A DNA stretch of 64,000 nucleotides from Piscinibacter sp. (GCA_016706565.1 JADJJI010000007.1:1-64000); one strand, 5' to 3'. Counted from the first letter of the stretch, positions 29,260-40,768 are shown. The notes: generated by a model not told the origin, from the sequence alone. Program-made: numbers and translations.

Positions 29260-31447
29260 TCAGGCTTTCTCGACCGTGACGGCGCCGAACATGGCGCCGA
29301 GGGTCGCGGTGTCGGCGTGGCCGGCGCTCACGCGCACGGTGTCGGCGGCCAGCGAGGCGTCCAACCGCGCCGGCAGCACGGCCTGCGCCGCGCCTTGCGC
29401 GGCACGTCGGCGATGCGCTGCAGGCCCGGAGCCGCCGCAGCAGTCGACGGCACCACCGTGGTGGCGTTGTCCAGCCGCGCCGCGATCGAAGCGAGGTCGC
29501 CCAGCGCCTGCGCGCGGACGTCTTCGGAGGTCTCGAAATCGAAACCCGGCAGGCCGAGCATGTTGCCCAGCACGCGCAGCACCTTCCAGGCCGGGCGCGC
29601 CTCGCCCAGCGGCTTGACGACGCCGTAGAAACTCTGCGCACGGCCTTCGGCATTGACGAAGGTGCCCGAGGTCTCGGTGAAGGGAGCAATCGGCAGCAGC
29701 ACGTCGGCGACGTCGAGCGAGGCGTTCTTGAAGGCGCTCAGCGCCACCACCATCTCCGCGCCCTGCAGGGCCGCGCTGGCGGCGGCCGGGTCGGCAGCAT
29801 CGAAGCGCGGCTCGAGGTCGAGCAGCAGCAGCGCCTTGAGCTGAGCCGTGGCCAGCATCTGGCCGGCGTTCAGGCCGCCGGAGCCCGGCAGCGCGTTGAC
29901 GAGTTGCGCGCCCACGGTGTTGGCAGCTTCGCCCAGGTAGCCGACCGAGGCGCCGGTCTGCGCGCCGATCCACTGGGCCAGGGCGAGCAGCGCACCGGCC
30001 TGCGGGTGCTGGGCGGCGGCATTGCCGAGCAGCACGGCCTTGCGTTCGCCGCCGAGCAGCGAGTCGGCGATTGCCTTCGCCTCGGCACCGGCGTTGCCGG
30101 CCATCGGCGCCGCCGTGCCCTTGGCTGCGGCCACGGCCGCGGCCACGTCGGCCAGCGACTGCAGCCAGGCCGAAGGCGCAGCCACCAGCTGCGTGCCCAT
30201 GGGCATCAGCCAGTCGTCGTGCAGCGCATGCAGGCTGTGCACCTGCGCACCCTTGCGCGCCGCCTGGCGGATGCGCTGGGCGAACAGGGGATGGTCCTTG
30301 CGCAGGAAGCTGCCGACCACCAGCACACGCTGCAGGCCGGAGAGCGCCGCGACCGGCAGGCCGAGCCAGCGCGCCTTGCCCGGCGCCGCGGTGTTGGCGA
30401 AGTCGGCATGGCGGGTGCGGTGGTCGATGTTCTCGCTGCCCAGGCCGCGCGTCAGCTTCGCGAGCAGGTGCAGCTCTTCGACGGTGGCATGGGCCGAACC
30501 CAGCGCGCCGATCGCGGCCGGACCGTGGTCGACCTTGATCTGCGTGAGGCCGCGCGCCACGTACTCCAGCGCGGTGGTCCAGTCGACCGTCTTCCACTGG
30601 CCGCCCTGCTTGAGCATGGGCGCCGTCAGGCGCTCGTCGCCGTTGAGCGCTTCGTAGGAGAAGCGGTCGCGGTCGGCGATCCAGCATTCGTTGACGTCTT
30701 CGTTCTCGAGCGGAACGACGCGCATCACCTTGTTGTTCTTGACCTGAACGATCAGGTTGGCGCCGGTGCTGTCGTGCGGGCTGACGCTCTTGCGGCGCGA
30801 CAGCTCCCAGGTGCGGGCGCTGTAGCGGAACGGCTTGCTGGTCAGCGCGCCGACCGGGCAGATGTCGATCATGTTGCCCGACAGCTCGGAGTCGATCGTC
30901 TCGCCGACGATGGTGGTGATCTCGGAATGCTCGCCGCGGTGGATCATGCCCAGCTCCATCACGCCGGCCACTTCCTGGCCGAAGCGCACGCAGCGGGTGC
31001 AGTGGATGCAGCGGCTCATCTCTTCCATCGAGATCAGCGGGCCGACGTTCTTGTGGAAGACGACGCGCTTCTCTTCGGTGTAGCGCGACGACGAGGCGCC
31101 GTAGCCGACGGCCAGATCCTGCAGCTGGCACTCGCCGCCCTGGTCGCAGATCGGGCAGTCCAGCGGGTGGTTGATGAGCAGGAACTCCATCACCGACTGC
31201 TGGGCCTTGATCGCCTTGTCGCTCTTCGTGCGCACGATCATGCCCTGCGTCACCGGCGTGGCGCAGGCCGGCATGGGCTTGGGCGCCTTCTCGATGTCGA
31301 CCAGGCACATGCGGCAGTTGGCCGCGATCGAGAGCTTCTTGTGATAGCAGAAGTGCGGGATGTAGGTGCCGGCCGCTCGGCGGCATGCATGACCATGCTG
31401 CCTTCCAGCACCTCCACCTTCTTGCCGTCGAGTTCGATTTCGATCAT
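29260..31447 (-). CDS. nuoG: NADH-quinone oxidoreductase subunit G, two frameshifts in this sequence
   Basis: The largest peripheral subunit, carrying clusters N1b, N4 and N5. The start [19 protein letters not shown] at 31447 is normal, but the frame breaks at about 31374-31379, before [19 protein letters not shown]; one missing G restores it. The central frame has [20 protein letters not shown] and [16 protein letters not shown] and is intact to about 29400. There a second missing base separates LQRIADVPR from [16 protein letters not shown]; the new frame ends VTVEKA at 29260. Repaired length is about 728 residues, normal. Confidence 0.92.
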
Positions 31448-31452
31448 GAGGT

Positions 31453-32805
31453 TCAGGCGCTGACTGCGACCTTGGCGGTCTGGTGCTGGATGAGTTCCAC
31501 GAACTCACCGCGGAAGTGCTTGATCATGGCGCGCACCGGCATCGCGGCGGCGTCGCCCAGCGCGCAGATGGTGCGGCCCTGGATGTTGTCGGCCACCGAG
31601 TTGAGCAGGTCGATGTCTTCCATCCGGCCCTTGCCGTGCGCGATGCGCTCGACCAGGCGGAACAGCCAGCCGGTGCCCTCGCGGCAGGGCGTGCACTGGC
31701 CGCAGCTCTCGTGCATGTAGAAGTACGACAGGCGCAGCAGCGAATCGACCATGCTGCGGGTGTCGTCCATCACGATGACCGCGCCCGAGCCCAGCATCGA
31801 GCCGGCCTTGGCGATGCTGTCGTAGTCCATCGTGCACTCCATCATGATGGAGGCCGGCAGCACCGGCGCCGACGAACCGCCGGGGATCACCGCCTTCAGC
31901 GTGCGGCCCTGTGCGGCACCGCGCACGCCGCCGGCGAGCTCGAGCAGCTTCGCGAACGGCGTGCCCAGCGGCACCTCGTAGTTGCCGGGCCGCTCGACGT
32001 CGCCCGACACCGAGAAGATCTTGGTGCCGCCGTTGTTGGGCTTGCCGACTTCGAGGTAGGCCTGGCCGCCGTTGCGGATGATCCAGGGCACCGCGGCGAA
32101 GGTCTCGGTGTTGTTGATCGTGGTCGGCTTGCCGTACAGGCCGAAGCTGGCCGGGAACGGCGGCTTGAAGCGCGGCTGGCCCTTCTTGCCTTCGAGCGAC
32201 TCGAGCAGCGCCGTCTCCTCGCCGCAGATGTAGGCGCCGAAGCCGTGCGAGGCGTGGAGCTGGAAATTGAAGCCCGAGCCCATGATGGCATCGCCGAGGT
32301 AGCCGGCGGCGCGCGCTTCCTCCAGCGCCGCCTCGAAGCGGTCGTAGACCTCGAAGATCTCGCCGTGGATGTAGTTGTAGCCCGTCGCGATGCCCATCGC
32401 GTAGGCGGCGATGGCCATGCCCTCGATGACGATGTGCGGGTTGTACTGCAGGATGTCGCGGTCCTTGCAGGTGCCCGGCTCGCCTTCGTCGGAGTTGCAC
32501 ACCAGGTACTTCGGGCCCGGGAACTGGCGCGGCATGAAGCTCCACTTCAGGCCGGTCGGGAAGCCCGCACCGCCGCGGCCGCGCAGGCCGGAGAGCTTGA
32601 CGTCGGCGATCACCTGCTCGGGCGTCATGCCCGGGCCGCCGTCGCGGCCGAGGATCTTGCGCAGCGCCTGGTAGCCGCCGCGGGCCTCGTAGTCCTTGAG
32701 CGACCAGTTGCGGCCGTTCAGGTCGGCATAGATCTGCGCGCCGAGATGCCGGCCGTGGAAGCAGGTCTCGGTGCCGTCGGCTTGGAACTTGGAAAGGTCG
32801 AGCAT
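31453..32805 (-). CDS. nuoF: NADH-quinone oxidoreductase subunit F
   Basis: The NADH- and FMN-binding subunit with cluster N3 (450 residues). The NADH site is [20 protein letters not shown], the FMN site includes [16 protein letters not shown] and [18 protein letters not shown], and the 4Fe-4S motif is [15 protein letters not shown]. The frame is intact. The start [20 protein letters not shown] at 32805 lies 5 bases after the nuoE stop. Confidence 0.97.
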   Translation of the reverse strand: MLDLSKFQADGTETCFHGRHLGAQIYADLNGRNWSLKDYEARGGYQALRKILGRDGGPGMTPEQVIADVKLSGLRGRGGAGFPTGLKWSFMPRQFPGPKYLVCNSDEGEPGTCKDRDILQYNPHIVIEGMAIAAYAMGIATGYNYIHGEIFEVYDRFEAALEEARAAGYLGDAIMGSGFNFQLHASHGFGAYICGEETALLESLEGKKGQPRFKPPFPASFGLYGKPTTINNTETFAAVPWIIRNGGQAYLEVGKPNNGGTKIFSVSGDVERPGNYEVPLGTPFAKLLELAGGVRGAAQGRTLKAVIPGGSSAPVLPASIMMECTMDYDSIAKAGSMLGSGAVIVMDDTRSMVDSLLRLSYFYMHESCGQCTPCREGTGWLFRLVERIAHGKGRMEDIDLLNSVADNIQGRTICALGDAAAMPVRAMIKHFRGEFVELIQHQTAKVAVSA

Positions 32806-32810
32806 GGTCG

Positions 32811-33293
32811 TCAGGCCTTCTTCAGCGCGTCGATCAGCTCGTCGAGCCGCTCGGTGCTCATGAAGCTGCACATCTGGCGGTCGTTGACCAGCAGCACCGG
32901 CGCATCGGCGCAGGCGCCGAGGCATTCGCTTTCCTGCACGGTGAACAGGCCGTCGGCCGTGGTCCCGCCCTTCTCCACCCCGAGCTTGCCGCAGACGTGG
33001 TCGAGCGCCTTCTGGCCATCGCGCAGCTGGCACGGCAGGTTGGTGCAGACGTTCAGCTTGAACTTGCCGACCGGCTGCTGGTTGTACATGTTGTAGAAGG
33101 TCGTGACCTCGTGCACCGCGATCGGCGGCATGCCGAGGTAGGCCGCCACGGCCTTCTCGCTCTCGGCGGACACGAAGCCCTGCTCCTGCTGAACGATGGC
33201 CAGGCAGGCCATCACGGCGGACTGCTTCTGGTCTGCCGGGTACTTGGCCACTTCCTTCGCGAAGCGGGCCAGCGTGGTGTCGGAGAAGCTCAT
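32811..33293 (-). CDS. nuoE: NADH-quinone oxidoreductase subunit E
   Basis: This thioredoxin-like subunit holds the 2Fe-2S cluster N1a. The 160-residue sequence shows the four cysteine ligands in [11 protein letters not shown] and [12 protein letters not shown], after the helical region [20 protein letters not shown]. Its ATG overlaps the nuoD stop (ATGA). The frame is intact. Confidence 0.96.
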   Translation of the reverse strand: MSFSDTTLARFAKEVAKYPADQKQSAVMACLAIVQQEQGFVSAESEKAVAAYLGMPPIAVHEVTTFYNMYNQQPVGKFKLNVCTNLPCQLRDGQKALDHVCGKLGVEKGGTTADGLFTVQESECLGACADAPVLLVNDRQMCSFMSTERLDELIDALKKA

Positions 33294-34544
33294 CGATCGA
33301 TCTCGCCAAACACGATGTCCATGGTGCCGATGATCGCGACGGCGTCGGCGATCATGTGGCCGCGCGCCATCTCGTCGAGCGCCGCCAGGTGCACGAAGCC
33401 GGGCGCGCGGATCTTCAGCCGGTACGGCTTGTTGGCGCCGTCGCTGACCAGGTAGATGCCGAACTCGCCCTTCGGGTGCTCCACCGCGGCGTAGGCCTCG
33501 CCCTCGGGCACGTGGAAGCCTTCGGTGAACAGCTTGAAGTGGTGGATCAGCTCTTCCATGCTGGACTTCATGTCCACGCGCGAGGGCGGCGCCACCTTGT
33601 GGTTGTCGGTGATCACCGGGCCCGGGTTGGCGCGCAGCCAGTCCACGCACTGCTTGATGATGCGGTTGCTCTGGCGCATCTCCTCGACGCGCACCAGGTA
33701 GCGGTCGTAGGTGTCGCCGTTGACGCCCACCGGGATGTCGAAGTCGAGCTTGGCGTAGACGTCGTAGGGCTGCTTCTTGCGCAGGTCCCACTCGACGCCG
33801 GAGCCGCGCAGCATCGGGCCGGTGAAGCCCAGGTTCAGCGCGCGCTCGGGGCTGACGACGCCGATGCCCACGGTGCGCTGCTTCCAGATGCGGTTGTCGG
33901 TGAGCAGCGTCTCGTACTCGTCGACGTAGGTCGGGAAGCGCGCGCACGAAGTCGTCGATGAAATCGAGCAGCGAGCCCTGGCGGTTGTCGTTCAGCCGCG
34001 TGATCGCCTTCGCATTGCGGATCTTCGAGGCCTTGTACTGCGGCATCGTGTCGGGCAGGTCGCGGTACACGCCGCCCGGGCGGAAGTAGGCCGCATGCAT
34101 GCGCGCGCCGGACACCGCCTCGTACATGTCGAACAGGTCCTCGCGCTCGCGGAAGCAGTAGATGAGGATGTTCATCGCGCCGCAGTCCATGCCGTGCGCG
34201 CCCAGCCACAGCAGGTGGTTGAGCAGCCGCGTCAGCTCGTCGAACATCACGCGGATGTACTGCGCGCGCAGCGGCACCTCGATGCCCAGCAGCTTCTCGA
34301 TGGCCAGGCAGTACGCGTGCTCGTTGCACATCATCGACACGTAGTCGAGCCGGTCCATGTAGGGCAGCGACTGGATGAAGGTCTTGCTCTCGGCCAGCTT
34401 CTCGGTGGCGCGGTGCAGCAGGCCGATGTGCGGGTCGGCGCGCTGGATGACCTCGCCGTCGAGCTCGAGCACCAGGCGCAGCACGCCGTGCGCGGCCGGG
34501 TGCTGCGGGCCGAAGTTCAGCGTGTAGTTCTTGATCTCGGCCAT
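33290..34544 (-). CDS. nuoD: NADH-quinone oxidoreductase subunit D, frameshifted in this sequence
   Basis: The 49-kDa quinone-site subunit. The N-terminal frame from 34544 ([20 protein letters not shown], with the HPAAHG quinone motif) is normal to DFIDDFVRA. There an extra base in the GCGCGC run at about 33938-33945 shifts the frame. The remainder, from [12 protein letters not shown] through [20 protein letters not shown] and [19 protein letters not shown], lies in the next frame and ends at 33290. Repaired length is about 417 residues, standard for NuoD. Confidence 0.93.
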
Positions 34545-34545
34545 G

Positions 34546-35143
34546 TCAGTGCAGTCCGCCGTAGTTGTCTTCGCGGATGATGCGCGGCGTGATCTCGCGC
34601 GGCTCGATCGTCACCGGCTGGTAGATCACGCGCTTCTGCTCGGCGTCGTAGCGCATCTCGACGTGGCCCGTGCGTCGGGAAGTCCTTGCGGAACGGGTGG
34701 CCGATGAAGCCGTAGTCGGTGAGGATGCGGCGCAGGTCGAGGTGGCCCTCGAAGATGATGCCGTACAGGTCGAAGGCCTCGCGCTCGAACCAGTTGGCCG
34801 AGCTCCAGAGTTCGCTGAGCGAGCCCACCATCGGCATGTCGTCGTCGGGGGCGAACACCTTCAGGCGCACACGCCAGTTCTTGCTCACCGACAGCAGGTG
34901 CGACACCACGCAGAAGCGCGGGCCGTCCCAGGGACGGTCTTTCCAGTTCGAGTAGTCGACGCCGCACAGGTCGATCAGCTGCTCGAACTTCAGGTCAGCG
35001 TGATCGCGCAGCAAGGTGGCGGCAGCGAGGTAGTCGGCCGCGCCGACGGTGACGGTGATCTCGCCGCGGTCTCGCACCAGCTTCTTCAGCCGGGCGCCGA
35101 GCGCGGATTCCAGGGCCGCCTGGAGCGTGTCGAGTTGGCTCAT
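34546..35143 (-). CDS. nuoC: NADH-quinone oxidoreductase subunit C, frameshifted in this sequence
   Basis: The 30-kDa subunit of complex I. The frame from 35143 contains the signature [20 protein letters not shown] and [20 protein letters not shown]. It then derails after DFPT at about 34670-34676, where one extra C explains the shift. The other frame continues [19 protein letters not shown] to DNYGGLH and stops at 34546, one base before the nuoD start. Repaired length is about 198 residues, as expected. Confidence 0.92.
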
Positions 35144-35153
35144 GCGCTTGTTC

Positions 35154-35630
35154 TTATCGGGCGATGGTGTTTTCGCGCCGGATCTTGGCCTGCAGCTGCA
35201 GGATGCCGTAGAGCAGCGCCTCGGCGGTCGGCGGGCAGCCCGGCACGTAGACGTCGACCGGCACGATGCGGTCGCAGCCGCGCACCACCGAGTAGCTGTA
35301 GTGGTAGTAGCCGCCGCCGTTGGCGCACGAGCCCATGCTCAGCACCCAGCGCGGCTCGGCCATCTGGTCGTAGACCTTGCGCAGCGCCGGCGCCATCTTG
35401 TTGCACAGCGTGCCGGCCACGATCATCAGGTCGCTCTGCCGCGGGCTGGGGCGGAACAGCATGCCGAAGCGGTCGATGTCGTAGCGCGCCGCACCGGCGT
35501 GCATCATCTCGACCGCGCAGCAGGCCAGCCCGAAGGTCATCGGCCACAGCGAGCCCGTCTTCGACCAGTTGATGACTGCGTCGAGGCTCGTCGTGACGAA
35601 GCCTTCCTTGAGTACGCCTTCGATGCCCAT
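35154..35630 (-). CDS. nuoB: NADH-quinone oxidoreductase subunit B
   Basis: Holds the terminal cluster N2 next to quinone. The 158-residue sequence has the tandem cysteine pair in [12 protein letters not shown], then [21 protein letters not shown] and [17 protein letters not shown] with the other ligands. The frame is intact. It lies between nuoA and nuoC in the standard order. Confidence 0.97.
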   Translation of the reverse strand: MGIEGVLKEGFVTTSLDAVINWSKTGSLWPMTFGLACCAVEMMHAGAARYDIDRFGMLFRPSPRQSDLMIVAGTLCNKMAPALRKVYDQMAEPRWVLSMGSCANGGGYYHYSYSVVRGCDRIVPVDVYVPGCPPTAEALLYGILQLQAKIRRENTIAR

Positions 35631-35645
35631 GTCGGTGGTGCCTGC

Positions 35646-36005
35646 CTATTCCCAGTCCAGGGCGCCTTTTTTCCACTCGTAGGCGAAGCCGACGACGAGG
35701 ATGCCCAGGAAGATCATCATGGCCCAGAACCCTGACGCGCCGATTTCATTCAGCGACACGGCCCACGGGAAGAGAAACGCGATCTCGAGGTCGAACAGGA
35801 TGAACAGGATCGCCACGAGGTAGTAGCGCACGTCGAACTTCATGCGCGCGTCTTCGAAGGCCTCGAAGCCGCATTCGTAGGGGGAGTTCTTGGCCGCGTC
35901 GGGCCGGTGCGGGCCGAGCAGGGCGCCGAGCAGCTGGGGCACCACTCCGACCGCCACGCCGACCAGGATGAACAGGATGACGGGGAGGTAGGGTTCCAGA
36001 TTCAT
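35646..36005 (-). CDS. nuoA: NADH-quinone oxidoreductase subunit A
   Basis: A 119-residue, three-helix membrane subunit of complex I and first gene of the nuo operon. The conserved loop [20 protein letters not shown] is present and the helices include [20 protein letters not shown]. Only 14 bases separate its start from the 3' end of tRNA-Leu, so the operon promoter probably lies upstream of the tRNA or within that unit. Confidence 0.97.
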   Translation of the reverse strand: MNLEPYLPVILFILVGVAVGVVPQLLGALLGPHRPDAAKNSPYECGFEAFEDARMKFDVRYYLVAILFILFDLEIAFLFPWAVSLNEIGASGFWAMMIFLGILVVGFAYEWKKGALDWE

Positions 36006-36019
36006 GGGGCGCAGGTGTC

Positions 36020-36104
36020 TGGTGCCGACGGCGAGACTCGAACTCGCACAGCTTTCGCCACTACCCCCTCAAGATAGCGTGTCTACCAATTTCACCACGT
36101 CGGC
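36020..36104 (-). tRNA. tRNA-Leu (anticodon GAG)
   Basis: An 85-base class II tRNA on the minus strand. The 7-bp acceptor stem GCCGACG/CGTCGGC (36098-36104 with 36024-36030) is perfect, and the 3' end carries an encoded ACCA (36020-36023). The anticodon loop TTGAGGG is closed by a CTATC/GGTAG stem; anticodon GAG is at 36068-36070. The long variable arm and GTTCGAGTC T-loop fit leucine tRNA. It lies between secG and nuoA, a common betaproteobacterial arrangement. Confidence 0.96.
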
Positions 36105-36209
36105 GGTGTACTCACGAATGTGCCGGCTTGCATGAGGCGGGGGGGTGCTGCCCGGTTAACTTCCGGCCGGCCGTTTGCGCAGCGCAGGGCCCCGAGGCCA
36201 CCCGAAAGC

Positions 36210-36638
36210 TCACTTCGACGGCACCGCGCCCGCGCCCGAAGAGGCCGCCGGCGCAGGCGCCGGCACCACGGCGGCGGGCGCCGCGGCAGAGCCCGCCGCA
36301 CCCGGAACGAGGGCAGCGCCGGTGGCGGGCACGCTGGCCGCGGGAGCCGCGACACCGGCGCCCTGCAGCACGCTGCCGCCGCCGCCCGCTCGCACACCGC
36401 GGTCGTTGGCGAAGAATGCCAGCGTCAGCGTGCAGGCGAAGAAGACAGCGGCACAGACGGCCGTGGAGCGCGACAGGAAGTTCGCGCTGCCGGTGGCACC
36501 GAACAGGCTGCCCGAGGCGCCGCTGCCGAACGAGGCGCCCATGTCGGCGCCCTTGCCGTGCTGGATCAGCACCAGGCCGATCATCACCAGCGCCGAGATG
36601 ATCTGCACGGCCACGATCAGGTTCATCAACAGGTTCAT
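36210..36638 (-). CDS. secG: Preprotein translocase subunit SecG
   Basis: A small SecYEG translocon subunit. Two membrane helices (LIVAVQIISALVMIGLVLIQ; TAVCAAVFFACTLTLAFFAN) flank the diagnostic cytoplasmic loop HGKGADMGASFGSGASGSLFGATGSANFLSR. A low-complexity tail of about 60 residues, almost all Ala/Pro/Gly/Val, extends the protein to 142 residues, longer than the enterobacterial form (about 110). The start MNLLMNLIVAVQ has AGAAG upstream. It lies 35 bases downstream of tpiA. Confidence 0.94.
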   Translation of the reverse strand: MNLLMNLIVAVQIISALVMIGLVLIQHGKGADMGASFGSGASGSLFGATGSANFLSRSTAVCAAVFFACTLTLAFFANDRGVRAGGGGSVLQGAGVAAPAASVPATGAALVPGAAGSAAAPAAVVPAPAPAASSGAGAVPSK

Positions 36639-36673
36639 TCTTCTGGACTCCGAGTGTTCTTGGGTCGTGGCCT

Positions 36674-37417
36674 TCAGGCCGCGGCGCGACAGATGGCGAC
36701 GAAGTCGCTCGCCTTGAGCGAGGCCCCGCCGATCAAGCCGCCGTCGATGTCGGCCTGGCCGAACAGCGTGGCCGCGTTGTCGGCCTTGACGCTGCCGCCA
36801 TAGAGGATCTTCATCTCGCCGGCCTTCTCGCTGGCCGCCTTGAGCTGCGACCGGAGAAGGGCATGGACGGCCTGCGCCTGCTCGGGGCTGGCGGTGCGGC
36901 CGGTGCCGATCGCCCACACCGGCTCGTAGGCCACCACGACCTGCGAGATGCAGTGCGCGAGCGTGTGGATCACCGCCGACAGCTGGCGCTTGACCACCGC
37001 ATCGGTCTGCCCCGCCTCGCGCTCGGCCAGCGTCTCGCCGACGCAGACGATCGGCGTGAGCCGGTGCGCCAGCGCGATCTTCGCCTTGTCGGCGACGAGC
37101 TGGTCGCTCTCGGCGTGGTACGCGCGGCGCTCCGAGTGGCCGACGATCACGTAGCGGCAGCCGTACTCGGACAGCATGGCCGCGCTCACCTCGCCGGTGT
37201 ACGCACCGCTCTCGTGGGCGGAGCAATCTTGCGCGCCCGAGGCGATGTCCGCCCCCTGCAGCGACAGCGCCACGTCGGCCAGGAACGGGAACGGCGCACA
37301 CACCGCCACCTCGGCCGAGAACGGCCCGGCGTCCTTGATCGCGGCCAGCAACTCGATGTTGCCGACACGCGTGCCGTTCATCTTCCAGTTGCCGACCACC
37401 AGCTTGCGACGTGTCAT
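36674..37417 (-). CDS. tpiA: Triosephosphate isomerase
   Basis: Interconverts dihydroxyacetone phosphate and glyceraldehyde-3-phosphate. The 247-residue TIM barrel shows the substrate lysine in NWKMNG (Lys12), the catalytic histidine in [10 protein letters not shown], the catalytic glutamate in [13 protein letters not shown] with loop 6, and the phosphate-binding [11 protein letters not shown] and [10 protein letters not shown]. All active-site elements are intact. Order tpiA-secG is conserved in betaproteobacteria. Confidence 0.97.
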   Translation of the reverse strand: MTRRKLVVGNWKMNGTRVGNIELLAAIKDAGPFSAEVAVCAPFPFLADVALSLQGADIASGAQDCSAHESGAYTGEVSAAMLSEYGCRYVIVGHSERRAYHAESDQLVADKAKIALAHRLTPIVCVGETLAEREAGQTDAVVKRQLSAVIHTLAHCISQVVVAYEPVWAIGTGRTASPEQAQAVHALLRSQLKAASEKAGEMKILYGGSVKADNAATLFGQADIDGGLIGGASLKASDFVAICRAAA

Positions 37418-37436
37418 CGTGGGTTTCCTCGCCAGT

Positions 37437-38423
37437 TCACCAGCTCAGCACCAGCTTGCCGATGTGCTGGTTCGATTCCATCAGCGTGTGCGCCTGCGCC
37501 GCCTCGGCGGCCGGGAACACCTTGTAGATCACCGGCTTGACGCGGCCCGCATCGATCCAGGGCCAGACGTTCTTGCGCAAGGCCGCGGCGATGGCCGCCT
37601 TGAAGGCCACCGGCCGCGGACGCAGCGTCGAGCCGGTGATGGTGAGCCGGCGGCGCAGCACGGCGCCGGCGTCGATCTTCGAATCGATGCCGCCTTGCAC
37701 GGCGATGATCACCAGCCGGCCGTCGTCGGCCAGGCACTCCAGCTCACGCGCCACGTAGTCGCCGGCCACCATGTCGAGGATGACGTCGGCGCCCTTGCCG
37801 CCGGTCAGCCGCATCACCTCGGCCACGAAATCGTGGTTGCGGTAATTGATCGCGTGATCGGCGCCGAGCGTCATGCAGGCGGCGCACTTGTCGTCGCTGC
37901 CCGCAGTGACGATCACTTTCGCACCCGCCGCCTTGGCGAGCTGAATCGCGGTGACGCCGATGCCGCTCGTGCCGCCCTGCACCAGCAGCGTCTCGCCGGC
38001 CTGCAGACGCGCCCGGTCGAACACGTTCGACCAGACGGTGAAGAAGGTCTCCGGCAGGCTCGCCGCTTCAATGTCGGACAAGCCCGCCGGCGACGGCAGG
38101 CACTGGCCGACCGGAGCCACGCACAGCTGCGCGTAACCGCCGCCGGCGACCAGGGCGCAGACACGATCGCCGAGCTTGAAGCCTGCCTGCGCCATCGCCG
38201 CGGCATCGCCGGCGACGATGGTGCCAGCCACTTCCAGCCCCGGCAGATCGGACGCACCCGGCGGCACCGGATAGAGCCCCTTGCGCTGCAGCACGTCGGG
38301 CCGGTTCACACCGGCCGCCGCCACGCGGATCAACACCTCGCCGACGCCCGACACGGGGTCGGGTCGCTCGGCGAGTTGGAGCACCTCGGGGGCGCCGGCG
38401 CGCAGGATCTCGATCGCTTTCAT
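37437..38423 (-). CDS. NAD(P)H:quinone oxidoreductase, PIG3 / zinc-free MDR family
   Basis: This 328-residue medium-chain reductase lacks the structural-zinc cysteine cluster of alcohol dehydrogenases. It has an N-terminal GroES-like fold ([34 protein letters not shown]) and a Rossmann nucleotide-binding motif in [20 protein letters not shown]. The closing NQHIGKLVL is typical of PIG3-like quinone oxidoreductases. AGGG upstream supports the ATG at 38423 over the one at 38429. It is downstream of pnp and upstream of tpiA. Confidence 0.9.
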   Translation of the reverse strand: MKAIEILRAGAPEVLQLAERPDPVSGVGEVLIRVAAAGVNRPDVLQRKGLYPVPPGASDLPGLEVAGTIVAGDAAAMAQAGFKLGDRVCALVAGGGYAQLCVAPVGQCLPSPAGLSDIEAASLPETFFTVWSNVFDRARLQAGETLLVQGGTSGIGVTAIQLAKAAGAKVIVTAGSDDKCAACMTLGADHAINYRNHDFVAEVMRLTGGKGADVILDMVAGDYVARELECLADDGRLVIIAVQGGIDSKIDAGAVLRRRLTITGSTLRPRPVAFKAAIAAALRKNVWPWIDAGRVKPVIYKVFPAAEAAQAHTLMESNQHIGKLVLSW

Positions 38424-38442
38424 GGGCATGCCCTGGCGGGCA

Positions 38443-40563
38443 TTACTCCTGCGCCGGGGCCGGCTGCGCGTCGCGGTCGAGCAGCGCCTTCATGGACAGC
38501 TTGACGCGGCCCTTCTCGTCGGTCTCGAGCACCTTGACCTTGACGATCTGGCCTTCCTTGAGGAAGTCGGTGACCTTCTCGACGCGCTGGTGCGCGATCT
38601 GGCTGATGTGCAGCAGGCCGTCCTTGCCGGGCAGCAGGTTCACGAGCGCACCGAAGTCGAGGATCTTGGTGACCGGGCCTTCGTAGACCTTGCCCACTTC
38701 GACCTCGGCGGTGATCTCGGCGATGCGCTTCTTCGCGAACTCGGCCTTGTCGGCATCGGTCGACGCGATGGTGATCGTGCCGTCTTCGCCGATGTCGATC
38801 GTCGTGCCGGTCTCTTCGGTCAGCGCACGGATGGTGGCGCCGCCCTTGCCGATCACGTCGCGGATCTTCTCCGGGTTGATCTTCATGGTGTACAGGCGCG
38901 GCGCGAACTGCGAGACCTCGGTCTTCGCGACGCCCATCGCCTCGACCATCTTGCCCAGGATGTGCATGCGCGCTTCCTTGGCCTGTGCCAGCGCGACCTG
39001 CATGATTTCCTTGGTGATGCCCTGGATCTTGATGTCCATCTGCAGGGCGGTCACGCCAGCGGTGGTGCCAGCGACCTTGAAGTCCATGTCGCCGAGGTGG
39101 TCCTCGTCGCCGAGGATGTCGGTCAGCACGGCGAAGCGGTTGCCGTCCTTGATCAGGCCCATGGCGATGCCGGCCACGTGGGCCTTCATCGGCACGCCGG
39201 CGTCCATCAGCGCGAGGCAGCCGCCGCACACCGAGGCCATCGACGAGGAGCCGTTCGACTCGGTGATCTCCGAGACCACGCGCATCGAGTACGGGAACTC
39301 GGTACGGTCCGGCAGCACGGCGACGAGCGCGCGCTTGGCCAGGCGGCCGTGGCCGATCTCGCGGCGCTTCGGGCTGCCCACGCGGCCGGTTTCGCCGGTG
39401 GCGAACGGGGGCATGTTGTAGTGCAGCATGAAGTGCTCGCTGAACTCGCCGGCCAGCGCGTCGATCTTCTGGCTGTCGCGGTCGGTGCCGAGCGTGGCGG
39501 CGACCAGCGCCTGCGTCTCGCCACGGGTGAACAGCGCCGAGCCGTGCACGCGCGGCAGCACGCCGTTGCGGATCTCGATCGGGCGCACGGTGCGGGTGTC
39601 GCGGCCGTCGATGCGCGGCTCGCCCGACAGGATCTGGCTGCGCACGATGCGCGCCTCGATGTCGAACAGCAGGCCCTCGACCTTCACCTTGTCGAAAGCG
39701 GTGCCCTCTTCCACCAGCGTGCCGATCACCGACGCGTAGGCGTCGCGGCAGGCCTGCGTGCGCGCCTGCTTGGAGCGGATCTGGTAGGCGGCGGCCAGCT
39801 TGGCCTCGCCCAGCGCATTGACCTTGGCGATGAAGGCTTCGTCCTTCGCAGGGGCCTTCCAGTCCCAGGCCGGCTTGCCGGCGTCGCGCACCAGCTCGTG
39901 GATCGCGTTGATGGCGATGTTGCCCTGCTCGTGGCCGAACACCACGCCGCCGAGCATGATCTCTTCGCTCAGCTGCTGGGCCTCGGACTCGACCATCAGC
40001 ACGGCGGCTTCGGTGCCGGCGACGACCAGGTCCATCTTCGAGTCGAGCAGTTGCGTCTTGCCCGGGTTCAGCACGTACTCGCCGTTGACGTAGCCCACGC
40101 GGGCGGCGCCGATCGGGCCGTTGAACGGGATGCCGGAGATCGCCAGCGCGGCGCTCGCGCCGATCAGCGAAGGAATGTCGGCCGACACCTCGGGGTTCAG
40201 CGACAGCACGTGGATGACCACCTGCACTTCGTTGAAGAAGCCGTCCGGGAACAGCGGGCGCAGCGGGCGGTCGATCAGGCGCGAGGTCAGCGTCTCGAGC
40301 TCGCTCGGGCGGCCTTCACGCTTGAAGAAGCTGCCGGGGATCTTGCCGGCGGCGTAGGTCTTCTCGACGTAGTCGACGGTGAGTGGGAAGAAATCCTGGC
40401 CCGGCTTGGCATCGGTCTTGGCGACCACGGTGGCGAGGATCACGGTGTCCTCGACGTTGACGAGCACGGCGCCGCTGGACTGGCGAGCAATCTCGCCAGT
40501 CTCCAGCGTCACGCTGTGCTGGCCCCATTGGAAGGTCTTGGTGACTTTGTTGAACATGCTCAT
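38443..40563 (-). CDS. pnp: Polyribonucleotide nucleotidyltransferase (PNPase)
   Basis: A 3'-5' phosphorolytic exoribonuclease of the RNA degradosome. The 706 residues hold two RNase PH domains (first about 10-140, second about 310-540 with [19 protein letters not shown]), a KH domain ([16 protein letters not shown]) and a C-terminal S1 domain ([32 protein letters not shown]). GGAG about 7 bases upstream decides for [14 protein letters not shown] at 40563 over longer readings. It lies downstream of rpsO, the widely conserved order, with a hairpin between them. Confidence 0.97.
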   Translation of the reverse strand: MSMFNKVTKTFQWGQHSVTLETGEIARQSSGAVLVNVEDTVILATVVAKTDAKPGQDFFPLTVDYVEKTYAAGKIPGSFFKREGRPSELETLTSRLIDRPLRPLFPDGFFNEVQVVIHVLSLNPEVSADIPSLIGASAALAISGIPFNGPIGAARVGYVNGEYVLNPGKTQLLDSKMDLVVAGTEAAVLMVESEAQQLSEEIMLGGVVFGHEQGNIAINAIHELVRDAGKPAWDWKAPAKDEAFIAKVNALGEAKLAAAYQIRSKQARTQACRDAYASVIGTLVEEGTAFDKVKVEGLLFDIEARIVRSQILSGEPRIDGRDTRTVRPIEIRNGVLPRVHGSALFTRGETQALVAATLGTDRDSQKIDALAGEFSEHFMLHYNMPPFATGETGRVGSPKRREIGHGRLAKRALVAVLPDRTEFPYSMRVVSEITESNGSSSMASVCGGCLALMDAGVPMKAHVAGIAMGLIKDGNRFAVLTDILGDEDHLGDMDFKVAGTTAGVTALQMDIKIQGITKEIMQVALAQAKEARMHILGKMVEAMGVAKTEVSQFAPRLYTMKINPEKIRDVIGKGGATIRALTEETGTTIDIGEDGTITIASTDADKAEFAKKRIAEITAEVEVGKVYEGPVTKILDFGALVNLLPGKDGLLHISQIAHQRVEKVTDFLKEGQIVKVKVLETDEKGRVKLSMKALLDRDAQPAPAQE

Positions 40564-40719
40564 TGGGTTCTCCAATTCTTGGTGTTCGGCGACTCGTGGG
40601 GCGTCGCCCTTGTCCCCGGAGCTGCGGCATCCTGGCGCGATGCCATTCCAGCGGCGCTCCGTCGCGGAACGTCCTTGGAATGACACATCGTCATCGGTGG
40701 CTGCCTGGCTCCAAACGCA

Positions 40720-40753
40720 AAGAGCCTGTGCTGGGGGATCCAGACAGGCTCTT
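40720..40753 (-). terminator. Hairpin between rpsO and pnp (terminator / processing site)
   Basis: A 10-bp perfect stem (40720-40729 with 40744-40753) is extended inside by CTGG/CCAG around a 5-base loop, starting 16 bases after the rpsO stop. On the minus strand it is followed only by TTGCGTTTGG, a weak T-tract. Partial termination or an RNA-processing hairpin, as known for the E. coli rpsO-pnp junction, is the likely role (inference by position). Confidence 0.65.
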
Positions 40754-40768
40754 CGATCTCATCGTGGC

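Noticed and set aside
24653-35143. nuoL, nuoG, nuoD and nuoC as true pseudogenes
   Set aside because: Each is fully conserved on both sides of a single-base indel and the other ten nuo genes are intact; sequence error is simpler.
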